Shown here piece after piece: positions 14,678 through 21,793 of a stretch of 28,120 nt of DNA (positions are counted from its first letter, which is position 1; each line of letters opens with the position of its first letter). Source of the stretch: a virus; the IMG/VR virus record IMGVR_UViG_3300017917_001748, positions 1-28,120 of that record; one strand, 5' to 3'. The translations under genes were made by a program, and so were the position numbers. The notes beneath the pieces were generated by a model. It worked only from the letters and a program-made list of their open reading frames with translations, made no database searches and was not told the DNA's origin.

Positions 14678-15094
14678 ATGGAACAAACTAAAAAATGCGG
14701 TAAATGTAGCACTGAAAAACCAGTAACTGAATTTGTGAAGAACAAATATCAAGCAGACGGATATCACTGGGAATGTAAAGCATGTGTTAAAGTATATCAA
14801 ACTGCAAATAGAGAAAAATTTAAAGAATACCAAAAAGAATATCAAAAAGTATATAAACAAGAAAAAAGAGAAAAATTACTTGAATATACAAAGCAATGGC
14901 AAAAAGAAAATAGAGACAAAACACGTGCATATGCTAGAAAATCAATGGCACGTCCTGAAGCTAAAGCACGTCAAAGAGAATACATGAAAGAATATAATAA
15001 GTTATGGCGCTTAAATAATCCAGAAAAGCATAAAGCATCTGTTGCTAGATACAATGCTAAAGTAAAAGCCAGAAAAGAAAATGAACAACAATAA
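14678..15094 (+). CDS. Zinc-ribbon protein, HNH-associated type without HNH core
   Basis: 138 residues. Cys7-x2-Cys10 and Cys33-x2-Cys36 form a treble-clef/zinc-ribbon motif in the setting KCGKCSTEKPVTEF ... GYHWECKACVKVYQ, which commonly opens phage HNH endonucleases. The remaining ~100 residues are a highly basic coiled region rich in Tyr, Gln, Lys and Arg (EYQKEYQKVYKQEKREK). The C-terminal His-Asn-His core expected of the nuclease is absent, so this is a probable nucleic-acid-binding protein. One base separates it from the previous stop. Confidence 0.55.
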   Translation: MEQTKKCGKCSTEKPVTEFVKNKYQADGYHWECKACVKVYQTANREKFKEYQKEYQKVYKQEKREKLLEYTKQWQKENRDKTRAYARKSMARPEAKARQREYMKEYNKLWRLNNPEKHKASVARYNAKVKARKENEQQ

Positions 15095-15596
15095 GATGGT
15101 AGAACACACATACCGTAAACACAACACATGGTTGCTTCAAGTTGCTTATAATTTTACTAATGACAAAGATAATGCTGAGGAATTAGTTCAAGATTTATAT
15201 CTTAAAATGATGGAAATAAAAGATATCACCAAAATAATGTATAAAAATGATATCAATTTATTTTACTTATACAAAATGTTAAGATCAATTCACTTAAACG
15301 GTTTAAAAAAACAAACTAATCATTTACCAATAGATGATGATTTACTTAATTTAAGCGCAGATGAATATTCTTATGACGCTGATAGTGAATTTGAACAAAT
15401 GTTAGCATTATCAAATGAAGCATTAGATAGTATGCACTGGTTTGATGCTAAATTATTACGTGTGTATCTTGATGATAACCATTCAATCCAGTCTTTACAT
15501 GATGCTACTGGAATATCAAATAGCACAATTTGGACATCAATGAAAAAAACAAAACAATATGTTAAAGAATATGTTGACAAAAATAAAATTAGGTGA
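15081..15596 (+). CDS. RNA polymerase sigma factor-like protein
   Basis: 171 residues. The N-terminal part has a sigma region 2-like helix pair: AYNFTNDKDNAEELVQDLYL (~22-41) matches the DAEDLVQEVFLK pattern of ECF-type sigma factors, which binds the polymerase clamp helices. After an acidic linker, residues ~130-165 (LDDNHSIQSLHDATGISNST) look like the region 4 helix-turn-helix that reads the -35 element. It probably redirects host polymerase to phage promoters. The start at 15081 overlaps the previous gene by 14 bases; the ATG at 15096, one base after that stop, is an equally good start. Confidence 0.6.
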   Translation: MNNNKMVEHTYRKHNTWLLQVAYNFTNDKDNAEELVQDLYLKMMEIKDITKIMYKNDINLFYLYKMLRSIHLNGLKKQTNHLPIDDDLLNLSADEYSYDADSEFEQMLALSNEALDSMHWFDAKLLRVYLDDNHSIQSLHDATGISNSTIWTSMKKTKQYVKEYVDKNKIR

Positions 15597-15750
15597 TTTA
15601 GTTGAAAAAATAATAGCAATAGTTACGCTTGGCTACGGCCACTCAATTGCAACGTGGGTAGCTAAAAAAATGGGCTACTCCACTTGCGGTTGTGAAACAC
15701 GTAAAGAATGGTTAAATACATTATTCAACAAACAAGATATTAAATTATGA
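15571..15750 (+). CDS. Small Cys-motif protein (CGCxxRKEWLN), unknown function
   Basis: 59 residues from ATG 15571; ATG 15559 would add four. The N-terminal helix is amphipathic (KLGDLVEKIIAIVTLG), followed by GYGHSIATWVAKKMGY and the striking C-G-C-E-T-R-K-E-W-L-N. I recall similar short CGCxxRxxxLN proteins in other phages, without known function. It overlaps the sigma-like gene by 26 bases and joins the first glycosyltransferase by ATGA, so it is translated with the operon. The Cys pair could bind a metal or form a disulfide. Confidence 0.55.
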   Translation: MLTKIKLGDLVEKIIAIVTLGYGHSIATWVAKKMGYSTCGCETRKEWLNTLFNKQDIKL

Positions 15751-16676
15751 TTTACATGTGCGCACAGCCAGGTATAAAATATTATATGTGGCAAGTAGAA
15801 GTTATGCTTTACAATTTTGAAAAACACGGTATTGATATGAATAATGTTCATATTGTGTTTGCTAAAAATAGTACTGAACCTGAAGGTATATATAGATATA
15901 CTGAAGCAGAAGCATTACAAAAACGTTATGGTGCTCAAATATTCTGGTATGAAGATACTAGACCAAATATTAGATACATTTCATCTATTAGACCAAATGT
16001 ATTTAAACAACATTGGAAAGCACATCCTGAATTACAAACTGAAACTATATTCTATCATGATTGTGATGTTATATTCACTAAAAAACCTGATTGGAGTAAA
16101 TTTGAAAATGATGATGTTTGGTATTTAAGTGATACTAACAGCTACATTAACTCAGACTATATTAGATCTAAAGGTGATGATGTGTATGAATTAATGTGTG
16201 AAATAGTAGGCATACATCCATTTACACCATTAAAATACAATGAACATTCTGGTGGTGCACAATATATTTTAAAGAATGTTAACTATAAGTTCTGGGACAA
16301 AGTAGAACGTGATAGTCAAGATTTATTTGAAAAAGTAACTGCACATGAAATGGCTAAAAAACAAGCTAACCCATCATATCATGAATTACAAATTTGGTGT
16401 GCTGACATGTGGGCTGTATTATGGAATGGATGGATGCAAGGTAATGAAACAAAATGTGTTCCAGAAATGAATTTTACATGGGGTACAGATCCAATTAGTA
16501 ATTGGGGTACAAATGTAATTTATCATAATGCAGGTGTAGTAAATGCTCAAAATGGATTTTATAAAGGCATTTATCAAGCAGAATACCCATACAATAAAAA
16601 CTTAAGTGTGTTAAATAACTGTTCACTCAAGTATTATGAAGAAATTAAAGAAGTAGAAAAACAAAGCGTGATATAA
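15747..16676 (+). CDS. Glycosyltransferase-like protein 1 (GT-A fold)
   Basis: 309 residues, cytoplasmic. The central FYHDCDVIF (Asp105-Cys-Asp107) on a strand after ETI is the DxD metal/nucleotide-sugar site of GT-A enzymes. Later, NEHSGGAQYILKN (~165-177) fits the acceptor-loop region, and NVIYHNAGV (His260) fits the late His that binds the metal or diphosphate. The N-terminus (YYMWQVEVMLYNFEKHG) resembles the first helix of family-8-like or unclassified GT-A proteins. Start and previous stop overlap as ATGA. The substrate is unknown; phage virion proteins, host surface glycans or DNA are all possible. Confidence 0.6.
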   Translation: MIYMCAQPGIKYYMWQVEVMLYNFEKHGIDMNNVHIVFAKNSTEPEGIYRYTEAEALQKRYGAQIFWYEDTRPNIRYISSIRPNVFKQHWKAHPELQTETIFYHDCDVIFTKKPDWSKFENDDVWYLSDTNSYINSDYIRSKGDDVYELMCEIVGIHPFTPLKYNEHSGGAQYILKNVNYKFWDKVERDSQDLFEKVTAHEMAKKQANPSYHELQIWCADMWAVLWNGWMQGNETKCVPEMNFTWGTDPISNWGTNVIYHNAGVVNAQNGFYKGIYQAEYPYNKNLSVLNNCSLKYYEEIKEVEKQSVI

Positions 16677-17353
16677 TGAAGATAAAAGCGTTTATTATAA
16701 TGTATAATAGGCTAACAATACCTAAAAAATTAGCTGAGAATTTAGCTGATACAGGATGTGAACCTATTTTACTAGATAATTCATCTACTTATCCACCGTT
16801 GTTAGAATGGTATAAAACATGTCCTTTTAAAGTACACACATTTGATAAAAGATATGGTGAAAGAGTATTTTGGGAATCTGGATTATTTGATAAATACAAT
16901 GATGAATATTATATTGTTACTGATCATGATTTAGATATTTCAAACGTACCAGCAGATTATACTGATAAATTAATCAACGGATTAAATAATAAAGAAATAA
17001 CTAAATGTGGTTTATCATTAGATATATTTGATGTACCAAATACTGAATACGGTGAGATTGTAAGAGGATGTGAATTAAAGTATTGGAATGAAAAAGATTA
17101 TTTAGGCAATTATATAGCAGGTGTAGATACTACGTTTGCAATGTATGATAGAAAACGTCAAGGTGAAGGATGGAGTTATGGAGATAATTTCTACTATGCA
17201 ACTAGATTACCTCAGCCTTATACTGCTAAACACATGCCTTGGTATTTAAATGAGGACTCATTAGAATTAGATGATGAAGAAAGATATTATCATACTGGAT
17301 GTGATAATTTTTGGTCATTAGTTTACAAAAGAAAACATAATATAAATTTATGA
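16676..17353 (+). CDS. Glycosyltransferase-like protein 2 (short GT-A)
   Basis: 225 residues. The N-terminus MKIKAFIIMYNRLTIPKKLA is a typical GT-A first strand and helix, with LLDNSS (~32-37) as the second nucleotide-binding strand. YYIVTDHDLDI (Asp83-His-Asp85) is the DxD site. GVDTTFAMYD (~149-158) and AKHMPWYL (His186) fit the later acceptor and metal sites. It is short for the family but all core elements are present. The TAATG overlap with the previous gene and the 4-base overlap with the next tie it into one translational unit with two other candidate transferases. Confidence 0.6.
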   Translation: MKIKAFIIMYNRLTIPKKLAENLADTGCEPILLDNSSTYPPLLEWYKTCPFKVHTFDKRYGERVFWESGLFDKYNDEYYIVTDHDLDISNVPADYTDKLINGLNNKEITKCGLSLDIFDVPNTEYGEIVRGCELKYWNEKDYLGNYIAGVDTTFAMYDRKRQGEGWSYGDNFYYATRLPQPYTAKHMPWYLNEDSLELDDEERYYHTGCDNFWSLVYKRKHNINL

Positions 17354-18213
17354 AAATAATAAATGCAAATTACGGTGGTACTGATTGTACAGACGTAGTA
17401 AAAAGTAAAATAAACGGAGATAAACTCATACTTAAAGTAAGTAATGATATTATTGGAGATCCTATTCCTGGAACAGTTAAATACCTTACTGTAACATATG
17501 AAATAGATGGAGTTGAAAAAACAGAAACATGGCAAGAAGGAACAATATGTTCATTGCCAAAAACTGAATTAAAACGTTTAGGTATATTTTATTCAAACAA
17601 TGATAATTCAAAAATATTTCCTACAATCAAACAATCATTAGATAGTATTGCTAAAGCAGCTGATGGTAAAGCAGATATTATTACTTGTATGTGGAATCCA
17701 TTTGAAGGCAATCCATTTCAAGAAATTATTAGTTGGTATAGATCACAATCACATCTAAATCAATTACTACAAATCATGCAGTGTCTATACACAGCGCGTG
17801 AGATTAAAGAATATGATTACGTTAGTTTCTTAGAACATGATGTGTTATATCCAGAAGGGTATTTTGATTATCCTGAATTTGATGAGGGTGAGATTTACAC
17901 TAACATGCACTATATGGGTGTAAATAAAGATGGTTGGCAACAACGTAAACAAAATGATGAGCCGTTTCACCAAATGACAATGCGTTTTAATTCAGCAATA
18001 GAGCATTGTGAAAACATACTTCCAAATGCTTTGGTTAGGAACGCGGGTATGATTGAGAGCCAAACAGTAACTAGAAAACAATGGTATTCAACTCAACCAG
18101 CAGTACACGTAAATCATGGTTATCATTTCACATCACATAACTCAATTTACGGTACACCAACTCCTGAATTGCAACCATATTGGGGCAGTCATGAAAAATA
18201 TAAATTAGATTAA
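17350..18213 (+). CDS. DUF3395-like domain fused to glycosyltransferase-like domain
   Basis: 287 residues. Residues 1-70 (MKIINANYGGTDCTDVV, NGDKLILKVSN, GDPIPGTVKYLTVTY) match the domain I know as DUF3395, a small beta domain mostly known from larger proteins. Residues ~75-285 look like a GT-A enzyme: IFYSNN, then YDYVSFLEHDVLYP with Glu162-His-Asp164 in the DxD position, and AVHVNHGYHFTSHN with several His near the end. The beta domain may bind carbohydrate or partner protein and guide the transferase; this is inference. It overlaps the previous gene by 4 bases and closes the three-gene transferase set. Confidence 0.55.
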   Translation: MKIINANYGGTDCTDVVKSKINGDKLILKVSNDIIGDPIPGTVKYLTVTYEIDGVEKTETWQEGTICSLPKTELKRLGIFYSNNDNSKIFPTIKQSLDSIAKAADGKADIITCMWNPFEGNPFQEIISWYRSQSHLNQLLQIMQCLYTAREIKEYDYVSFLEHDVLYPEGYFDYPEFDEGEIYTNMHYMGVNKDGWQQRKQNDEPFHQMTMRFNSAIEHCENILPNALVRNAGMIESQTVTRKQWYSTQPAVHVNHGYHFTSHNSIYGTPTPELQPYWGSHEKYKLD

Positions 18214-18214
18214 A

Positions 18215-18391
18215 ATGAAAAAAGCAATTAAATTAATTCAAATAGCACTATTATTTTTAGTGTACTTGGTTATAGATAGTATTAACATAGCAATAATGGG
18301 CCTTAGTGTAATTTTAACACATATAGCTAAGCCATTTGATGCCGTAGCAAAATATATAGTAAATAAAATAAACAATATTAATTTTAAATAA
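18215..18391 (+). CDS. Small membrane protein, unknown function
   Basis: 58 residues. The basic start MKKAIKLIQI runs into a long hydrophobic region (~8-35) able to form one or two transmembrane segments, ending in a Lys/Asn tail. It begins 1 base after the third transferase and ends 1 base before the next gene. It could anchor a transferase at the membrane or be a second holin; neither is shown. Confidence 0.55.
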   Translation: MKKAIKLIQIALLFLVYLVIDSINIAIMGLSVILTHIAKPFDAVAKYIVNKINNINFK

Positions 18392-18392
18392 C

Positions 18393-18656
18393 ATGACACA
18401 ATCACAAGCACAAGAAGTTAAAAGCGTATTATTAGAAATAAGAGATACTATTCCAGCATCACATGTAGATAGAATATTTCATTATTACAAGTCATACATT
18501 GATCCAAACGCAAGCAAACCATGTACATGTACTCCTAGATACTGGAATGATATGTTAGTGGCATTAAAAAATAAAGTAGAAGCAACATTAGCAAGTTATG
18601 AAGCAATTAGTAATACATCAGAACATAATAGGGAAGAGGGAATTGATGGAGTTTAA
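18393..18656 (+). CDS. Small protein with CxC motif, unknown function
   Basis: 87 residues, mainly helical, with SKPCTCTPRYWNDML (~41-55) as the only distinctive motif. I have seen similar C-x-C-x-P-x-x-W segments in small phage proteins, without function. It is preceded by AAATAAC at the ATG and begins the run of small genes leading to terminase. No family assigned. Confidence 0.5.
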   Translation: MTQSQAQEVKSVLLEIRDTIPASHVDRIFHYYKSYIDPNASKPCTCTPRYWNDMLVALKNKVEATLASYEAISNTSEHNREEGIDGV

Positions 18657-18870
18657 CATTATATTAGATGATATAAAATCAGGTAAAATCAAATATAATG
18701 CTAAAGCAGCAGATGAATTTAGACGTATTAATAAAGTGGGTGAATATAGAGAATGGGAAATAGATTTTAAACGCATTGAAGAAATAGAACAATTAGTAAA
18801 ACGCAATGAGGCACATATGCATCCATCTTATCATGAATATCATCAAACAAGAAAATTAGAAAATGGCTAA
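18646..18870 (+). CDS. Small charged protein, unknown function
   Basis: 74 residues from ATG 18646. A longer frame begins at 18598 inside the previous gene, but the later start gives a normal short overlap (11 bases). It is Lys/Glu-rich and helical (DEFRRINKVGEYREWEIDF, IEEIEQLVKR), with a His/Tyr-rich C-terminal segment MHPSYHEYHQ that might bind metal. No family recognised. Confidence 0.5.
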   Translation: MEFNIILDDIKSGKIKYNAKAADEFRRINKVGEYREWEIDFKRIEEIEQLVKRNEAHMHPSYHEYHQTRKLENG

Positions 18871-18994
18871 ATCAAAATCAGCAAGCAGCAACAGAAAAGT
18901 AACATTTGGTAAACGTAAAAGCGGTAGCGCTAAAAAAACCTATAACAAACATGACTCAAAATCAAGCTATCATAAGCGTAACGCAAGCAGATAA
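18863..18994 (+). CDS. Small very basic protein (VTFGKRKSG type)
   Basis: 43 residues, extremely rich in Lys, Arg and Ser, containing RKVTFGKRKSGSAKKTYNKH. I recall short proteins with this VTFGKRKxGxAKKxxNKHD pattern encoded near terminase genes in Bacteroidota phages; their function is unknown. Its charge suggests binding DNA or RNA. It overlaps the preceding gene by 8 bases and, in another frame, the following gene by 44 bases. Confidence 0.6.
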   Translation: MAKSKSASSNRKVTFGKRKSGSAKKTYNKHDSKSSYHKRNASR

Positions 18995-19172
18995 TGAACA
19001 AGAAGCTGTACGTGAATACGTTGACGGATTAGAGAATAATATTGAATACTATAAAGAATGGGCTGCAATATATAAAACTCAGCGTGATATAGCACGTAGC
19101 AAAGTATCACAATTAGAAATGAAAGTAATACAATTACAACATATAATTTTACAACAAGATAAAACACAGTAA
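18951..19172 (+). CDS. Small coiled-coil protein, unknown function
   Basis: 73 residues from ATG 18951. An upstream TTG at 18906 is possible but would lie deeper inside the basic protein gene. Residues ~20-73 form a likely coiled coil (LENNIEYYKEWAAIYKTQR, KVSQLEMKVIQLQHIILQQ). It probably oligomerises. Its place ahead of the terminase genes would suit a packaging accessory, but nothing is diagnostic. Confidence 0.5.
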   Translation: MTQNQAIISVTQADNEQEAVREYVDGLENNIEYYKEWAAIYKTQRDIARSKVSQLEMKVIQLQHIILQQDKTQ

Positions 19173-19173
19173 C

Positions 19174-19458
19174 ATGAAAGAAAAAACACAAGCAGACTAT
19201 GAACAAGCAATGTTAGGTGCACCTGAAGAACAACCAATTGATCCTAAAGGATTTTACTACATTGACTTTGATAAGATAACACAAGCGGAAGATATTGTAG
19301 CAATATTAGCCGCGGTTAATTTTAGTTTTGTTGGTTCACATCCACGTGTACATTTGATTGCTCATTTATTAGATAGAGACAATGTACAATACCCTAAAGA
19401 TGAATTTACGGTGCCTGTTGATACAGTAGAGAATGAAGATAACGCTGATGTGTTATAA
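19174..19458 (+). CDS. Small acidic protein, unknown function
   Basis: 94 residues, acidic, one base after the previous stop and preceded by CAGTAAC at the ATG. It has a central strand-helix unit (GFYYIDFDKI, EDIVAILAAVNFSF) and an acidic C-terminus (DTVENEDNAD). No family recognised. A 27-base gap with a 10-base tandem repeat separates it from the small terminase. Confidence 0.5.
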   Translation: MKEKTQADYEQAMLGAPEEQPIDPKGFYYIDFDKITQAEDIVAILAAVNFSFVGSHPRVHLIAHLLDRDNVQYPKDEFTVPVDTVENEDNADVL

Positions 19459-19485
19459 TACGTAGACAACGTAAATCAACGTAAT

Positions 19486-19800
19486 ATGCCATTCACATCA
19501 GAAACAGCAACAGGTAGACCTAAAGGCGCTGAAGGTAAAGACACTAAGAAATTACGTGAAGCAATTGCTGCTATCACTAATGGTGGTGTTGAGGATTTTC
19601 AACGCGCATTAGGTGAAGTATTGGAAGAAAATCCAGCTAAATACCTTGAATTATACCTTAGATTATTAGAATACACAATGCCTAAACTACGTTCAATAGA
19701 CACAAACATAGAATTAGGTGACAACACAATACAAAAAATAACAGTAGAAGTAAATGCCAAGAGAACTGAACATACAAGCAACGGAAGTATTTCAGCGTAA
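19486..19800 (+). CDS. Terminase small subunit-like protein
   Basis: 104 residues. The N-terminal GRPKGAEGKDTKKLREAI follows the GRPKGS...K pattern of small terminase-type proteins in Bacteroidota phages. A helical middle (~30-70, EDFQRALGEVLEENPAKYLE, LLEYTMPKLRS) is suited to oligomerisation. It lies directly before and overlaps the large terminase by 47 bases. Its role would be recognising phage DNA and loading the large subunit. The sequence is short, so the call leans on position plus the GRPKG motif. Confidence 0.6.
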   Translation: MPFTSETATGRPKGAEGKDTKKLREAIAAITNGGVEDFQRALGEVLEENPAKYLELYLRLLEYTMPKLRSIDTNIELGDNTIQKITVEVNAKRTEHTSNGSISA

Positions 19801-20986
19801 TTGGGATGCTACAACAAGATTTATAGCTAACATTGGTGGCTCCCGTTCCACAAAGACCTATTCCATACTACAATTACTCATAGTGAAGGCTTTGGAATCT
19901 GAGGAGCCACTTGTTATCTCTATTGTTAGAAAGTCAATGCCATCAATGCGTATCTCAGTAATGCGTGATTTTTTTGACATACTTAAATCATATGATTTAT
20001 ACAACGTAGAACTGCACAATAAAACAGAAAACACATATCAGCTAAATAATACGTTAATTGAGTTTTTTAGTATTGATGATGCGCAGAAACGCCGTGGTAC
20101 TAAACGTGATATACTATTTGTTAATGAGGCAAATGAATTAAGTTGGGAGGATTTCTTTCAGTTAAATATTAGAACAACACAACAAGTATTCATTGACTTC
20201 AACCCATCAGAACAATTCTGGTTTAATGAAAATTTACAGAGTAGAGATGACATTACAATTATTCACTCAACATATAAAGATAATCCATACTTAAATGATG
20301 ACCAAATTAATGAAATTGAAAGACTACAGTATACAGATTTACAATACTATCAAATCTATGCATTGGGACAGTTTGCTGGTGCTTTGGATTTGGTATATAG
20401 CTATACTTTGGTTGATCATATCCCTGTAGAGCAAGCTAAATTAGTAGCGTTAGGAATGGACTTTGGTTTTACAAATGACCCAACTACATTAGTAGAAGTA
20501 TGGCAATGGAATGATGCTATTTATCTTAATGAATTAATCTATGAACGTAACCTAACTAATCAGGATATTGCTGATAGATTAAATGCATATGAAGTAGACA
20601 AATACATTGAAATAATAGCTGACTCAGCTGAACCAAAATCAATTGAGGAAATAAGAAGATATGGTTTTAACATTAAACCAGCATTTAAGGGCCCTGACAG
20701 CGTTTTAAACGGTATTGATATATTAAAGCGTAAACGCATTCACGTTACAAGACAATCCGTAAACATGATTAAGGAATTAAATGGTTATAAATGGGTAACA
20801 GATAAAAACGGCAATAAGTTAAACAAACCAATTGATATGTTTAACCACTCACTTGACGCCGCACGTTATGTTGCACTAAACAAATTAAAACAAGGTAATG
20901 TTGGTAAATACAATATCAGCATTGTTGGTAGAGATGGTGATGTAAGCAGATTAAACACAGGAAATAAATTATACGCAATAAGATAA
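19754..20986 (+). CDS. terL: Terminase large subunit
   Basis: 410 residues, the packaging motor ATPase and nuclease. Walker A is GGSRSTKT (28-35), Walker B is DILFVNEA (119-126) with catalytic Glu125, and the coupling region FIDFNPS is at 146-152. The RNase H-like nuclease domain shows LGMDFGFTNDPTT (Asp236), IIADSAEP (Asp290) and DMFNHSLDAARY (Asp361/Asp368). The type is PBSX-like (Terminase_3). The 47-base overlap with the small subunit is needed because no later Met precedes Walker A. Confidence 0.9.
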   Translation: MPRELNIQATEVFQRNWDATTRFIANIGGSRSTKTYSILQLLIVKALESEEPLVISIVRKSMPSMRISVMRDFFDILKSYDLYNVELHNKTENTYQLNNTLIEFFSIDDAQKRRGTKRDILFVNEANELSWEDFFQLNIRTTQQVFIDFNPSEQFWFNENLQSRDDITIIHSTYKDNPYLNDDQINEIERLQYTDLQYYQIYALGQFAGALDLVYSYTLVDHIPVEQAKLVALGMDFGFTNDPTTLVEVWQWNDAIYLNELIYERNLTNQDIADRLNAYEVDKYIEIIADSAEPKSIEEIRRYGFNIKPAFKGPDSVLNGIDILKRKRIHVTRQSVNMIKELNGYKWVTDKNGNKLNKPIDMFNHSLDAARYVALNKLKQGNVGKYNISIVGRDGDVSRLNTGNKLYAIR

Positions 20987-20989
20987 CAT

Positions 20990-21679
20990 ATGAAAATTAC
21001 AGTTAAATACCCTGAAACATGGGCAGACATTACATTAAATGATTACTTACGTTTTTATCATGACGTTAAGGATCATATTAATACAGAAGATTATTTTACT
21101 AAAGCATTAGAATCAGCAGCAATACATTTTTTTAATGTACCAACTGATTTACTTTATTTGTTACCACAATCAACATTTAATAAAATATCAACTAGAGTAG
21201 CTAATTTAATTAGTTCAAGTGTAGACCACCCGTTGGTATTGTCTTTCACACTTGGTGATACTGAATATGGTTTTATACCTAAGTTAGATGAAATGACTTA
21301 CGGTGAATATCTTGATTTAGTAGCATACAGCAAAGATATATGGGCTAATATGCCTACAGTATTGAGTATATTATATAGACCAGTTATTAAACGTAAAGGG
21401 TTAGAATACAACATTTCAACATACTCAGGAACAAATCAAGACACAATTGATATGTTTGAAGAATTAATTACAATGGATGCCGTGTTTGGCGCAACTAGTT
21501 TTTTTTTGGATTTGCAAATGGACTTACTAAACGCTACCCTGACTTATTCAATGGAGATGATAGTGAAGGATCAAACACCAGAGACTTTAGCGGTACTGGA
21601 AACTTTGAAAAAAAGTGGTCTGGATATCACACAATTGCCCTCCTATCAAACAATGATATCACAAAATTTGACTCAATAA
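20990..21679 (+). CDS. Tail-assembly chaperone, short (G-like) product
   Basis: 229 residues in the 0 frame. The N-terminus ITVKYPETWADITLNDYLRF follows a W-x-D-(I/V)-T-x-x-x-Y/F pattern I associate with tail chaperone-like proteins of Bacteroidota phages. It is largely helical with a mid-region KLDEMTYGEYLDLVAYSKDI. Near the 3' end lies a T9 run, from which a -1 frame stays open for 93 codons beyond this gene's stop, giving a longer chaperone. Codon use after the T9 run is unusual for this genome (CTG, CCC, TCC, ACC), as expected where two frames are constrained. It is encoded after terminase rather than beside the tape measure, which is atypical. Confidence 0.6.
   Translation: MKITVKYPETWADITLNDYLRFYHDVKDHINTEDYFTKALESAAIHFFNVPTDLLYLLPQSTFNKISTRVANLISSSVDHPLVLSFTLGDTEYGFIPKLDEMTYGEYLDLVAYSKDIWANMPTVLSILYRPVIKRKGLEYNISTYSGTNQDTIDMFEELITMDAVFGATSFFLDLQMDLLNATLTYSMEMIVKDQTPETLAVLETLKKSGLDITQLPSYQTMISQNLTQ
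21499..21508 (+). promoter_or_regulatory. Probable -1 ribosomal frameshift slippery site
   Basis: Nine Ts then G: in the 0 frame T-TTT-TTT-TTG, a perfect X-XXY-YYZ slippery heptamer in two registers. The last stop in the -1 frame (TAG, 21496-21498) lies immediately upstream, and the frame then stays open to 21780. An A7 run at 21608-21614 is a weaker alternative. Confidence 0.6.
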
Positions 21680-21780
21680 CGGCTTTACCCATGCACCAGT
21701 GTTTGACATACTTGTCATACAGTAAAGATTTAGAACAGGTACAACAACAGCAAATGAAACAATTTCAGCCACTTGCATAA
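21499..21780 (+). CDS. Tail-assembly chaperone T-like extension, read by -1 frameshift
   Basis: This -1 frame has no ATG, GTG or TTG start until 21709, so it needs frameshifting from the gene at 20990; the fusion would be 263 residues. The extension is linker-like at first (GDDSEGSNTRDFSGTGNFEK), then has a compact helical domain: KWSGYHTIALLSNNDITKF, DSITALPMHQCLTYLSYSKD, LEQVQQQQMKQF. The order KW-x-x-Y, (N/G)DIT-x-F, then hQCLxxLxYxK matches T-type extensions of tail chaperones as I know them. The long product would bind the tape measure while the short product coats it, as for lambda gpG/gpGT. A sequencing error in the T9 run could mimic this, but would not explain why both frames look coding. 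Confidence 0.6.
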   Translation, partial: FFFGFANGLTKRYPDLFNGDDSEGSNTRDFSGTGNFEKKWSGYHTIALLSNNDITKFDSITALPMHQCLTYLSYSKDLEQVQQQQMKQFQPLA

Positions 21781-21793
21781 ATGAAACCATAAA

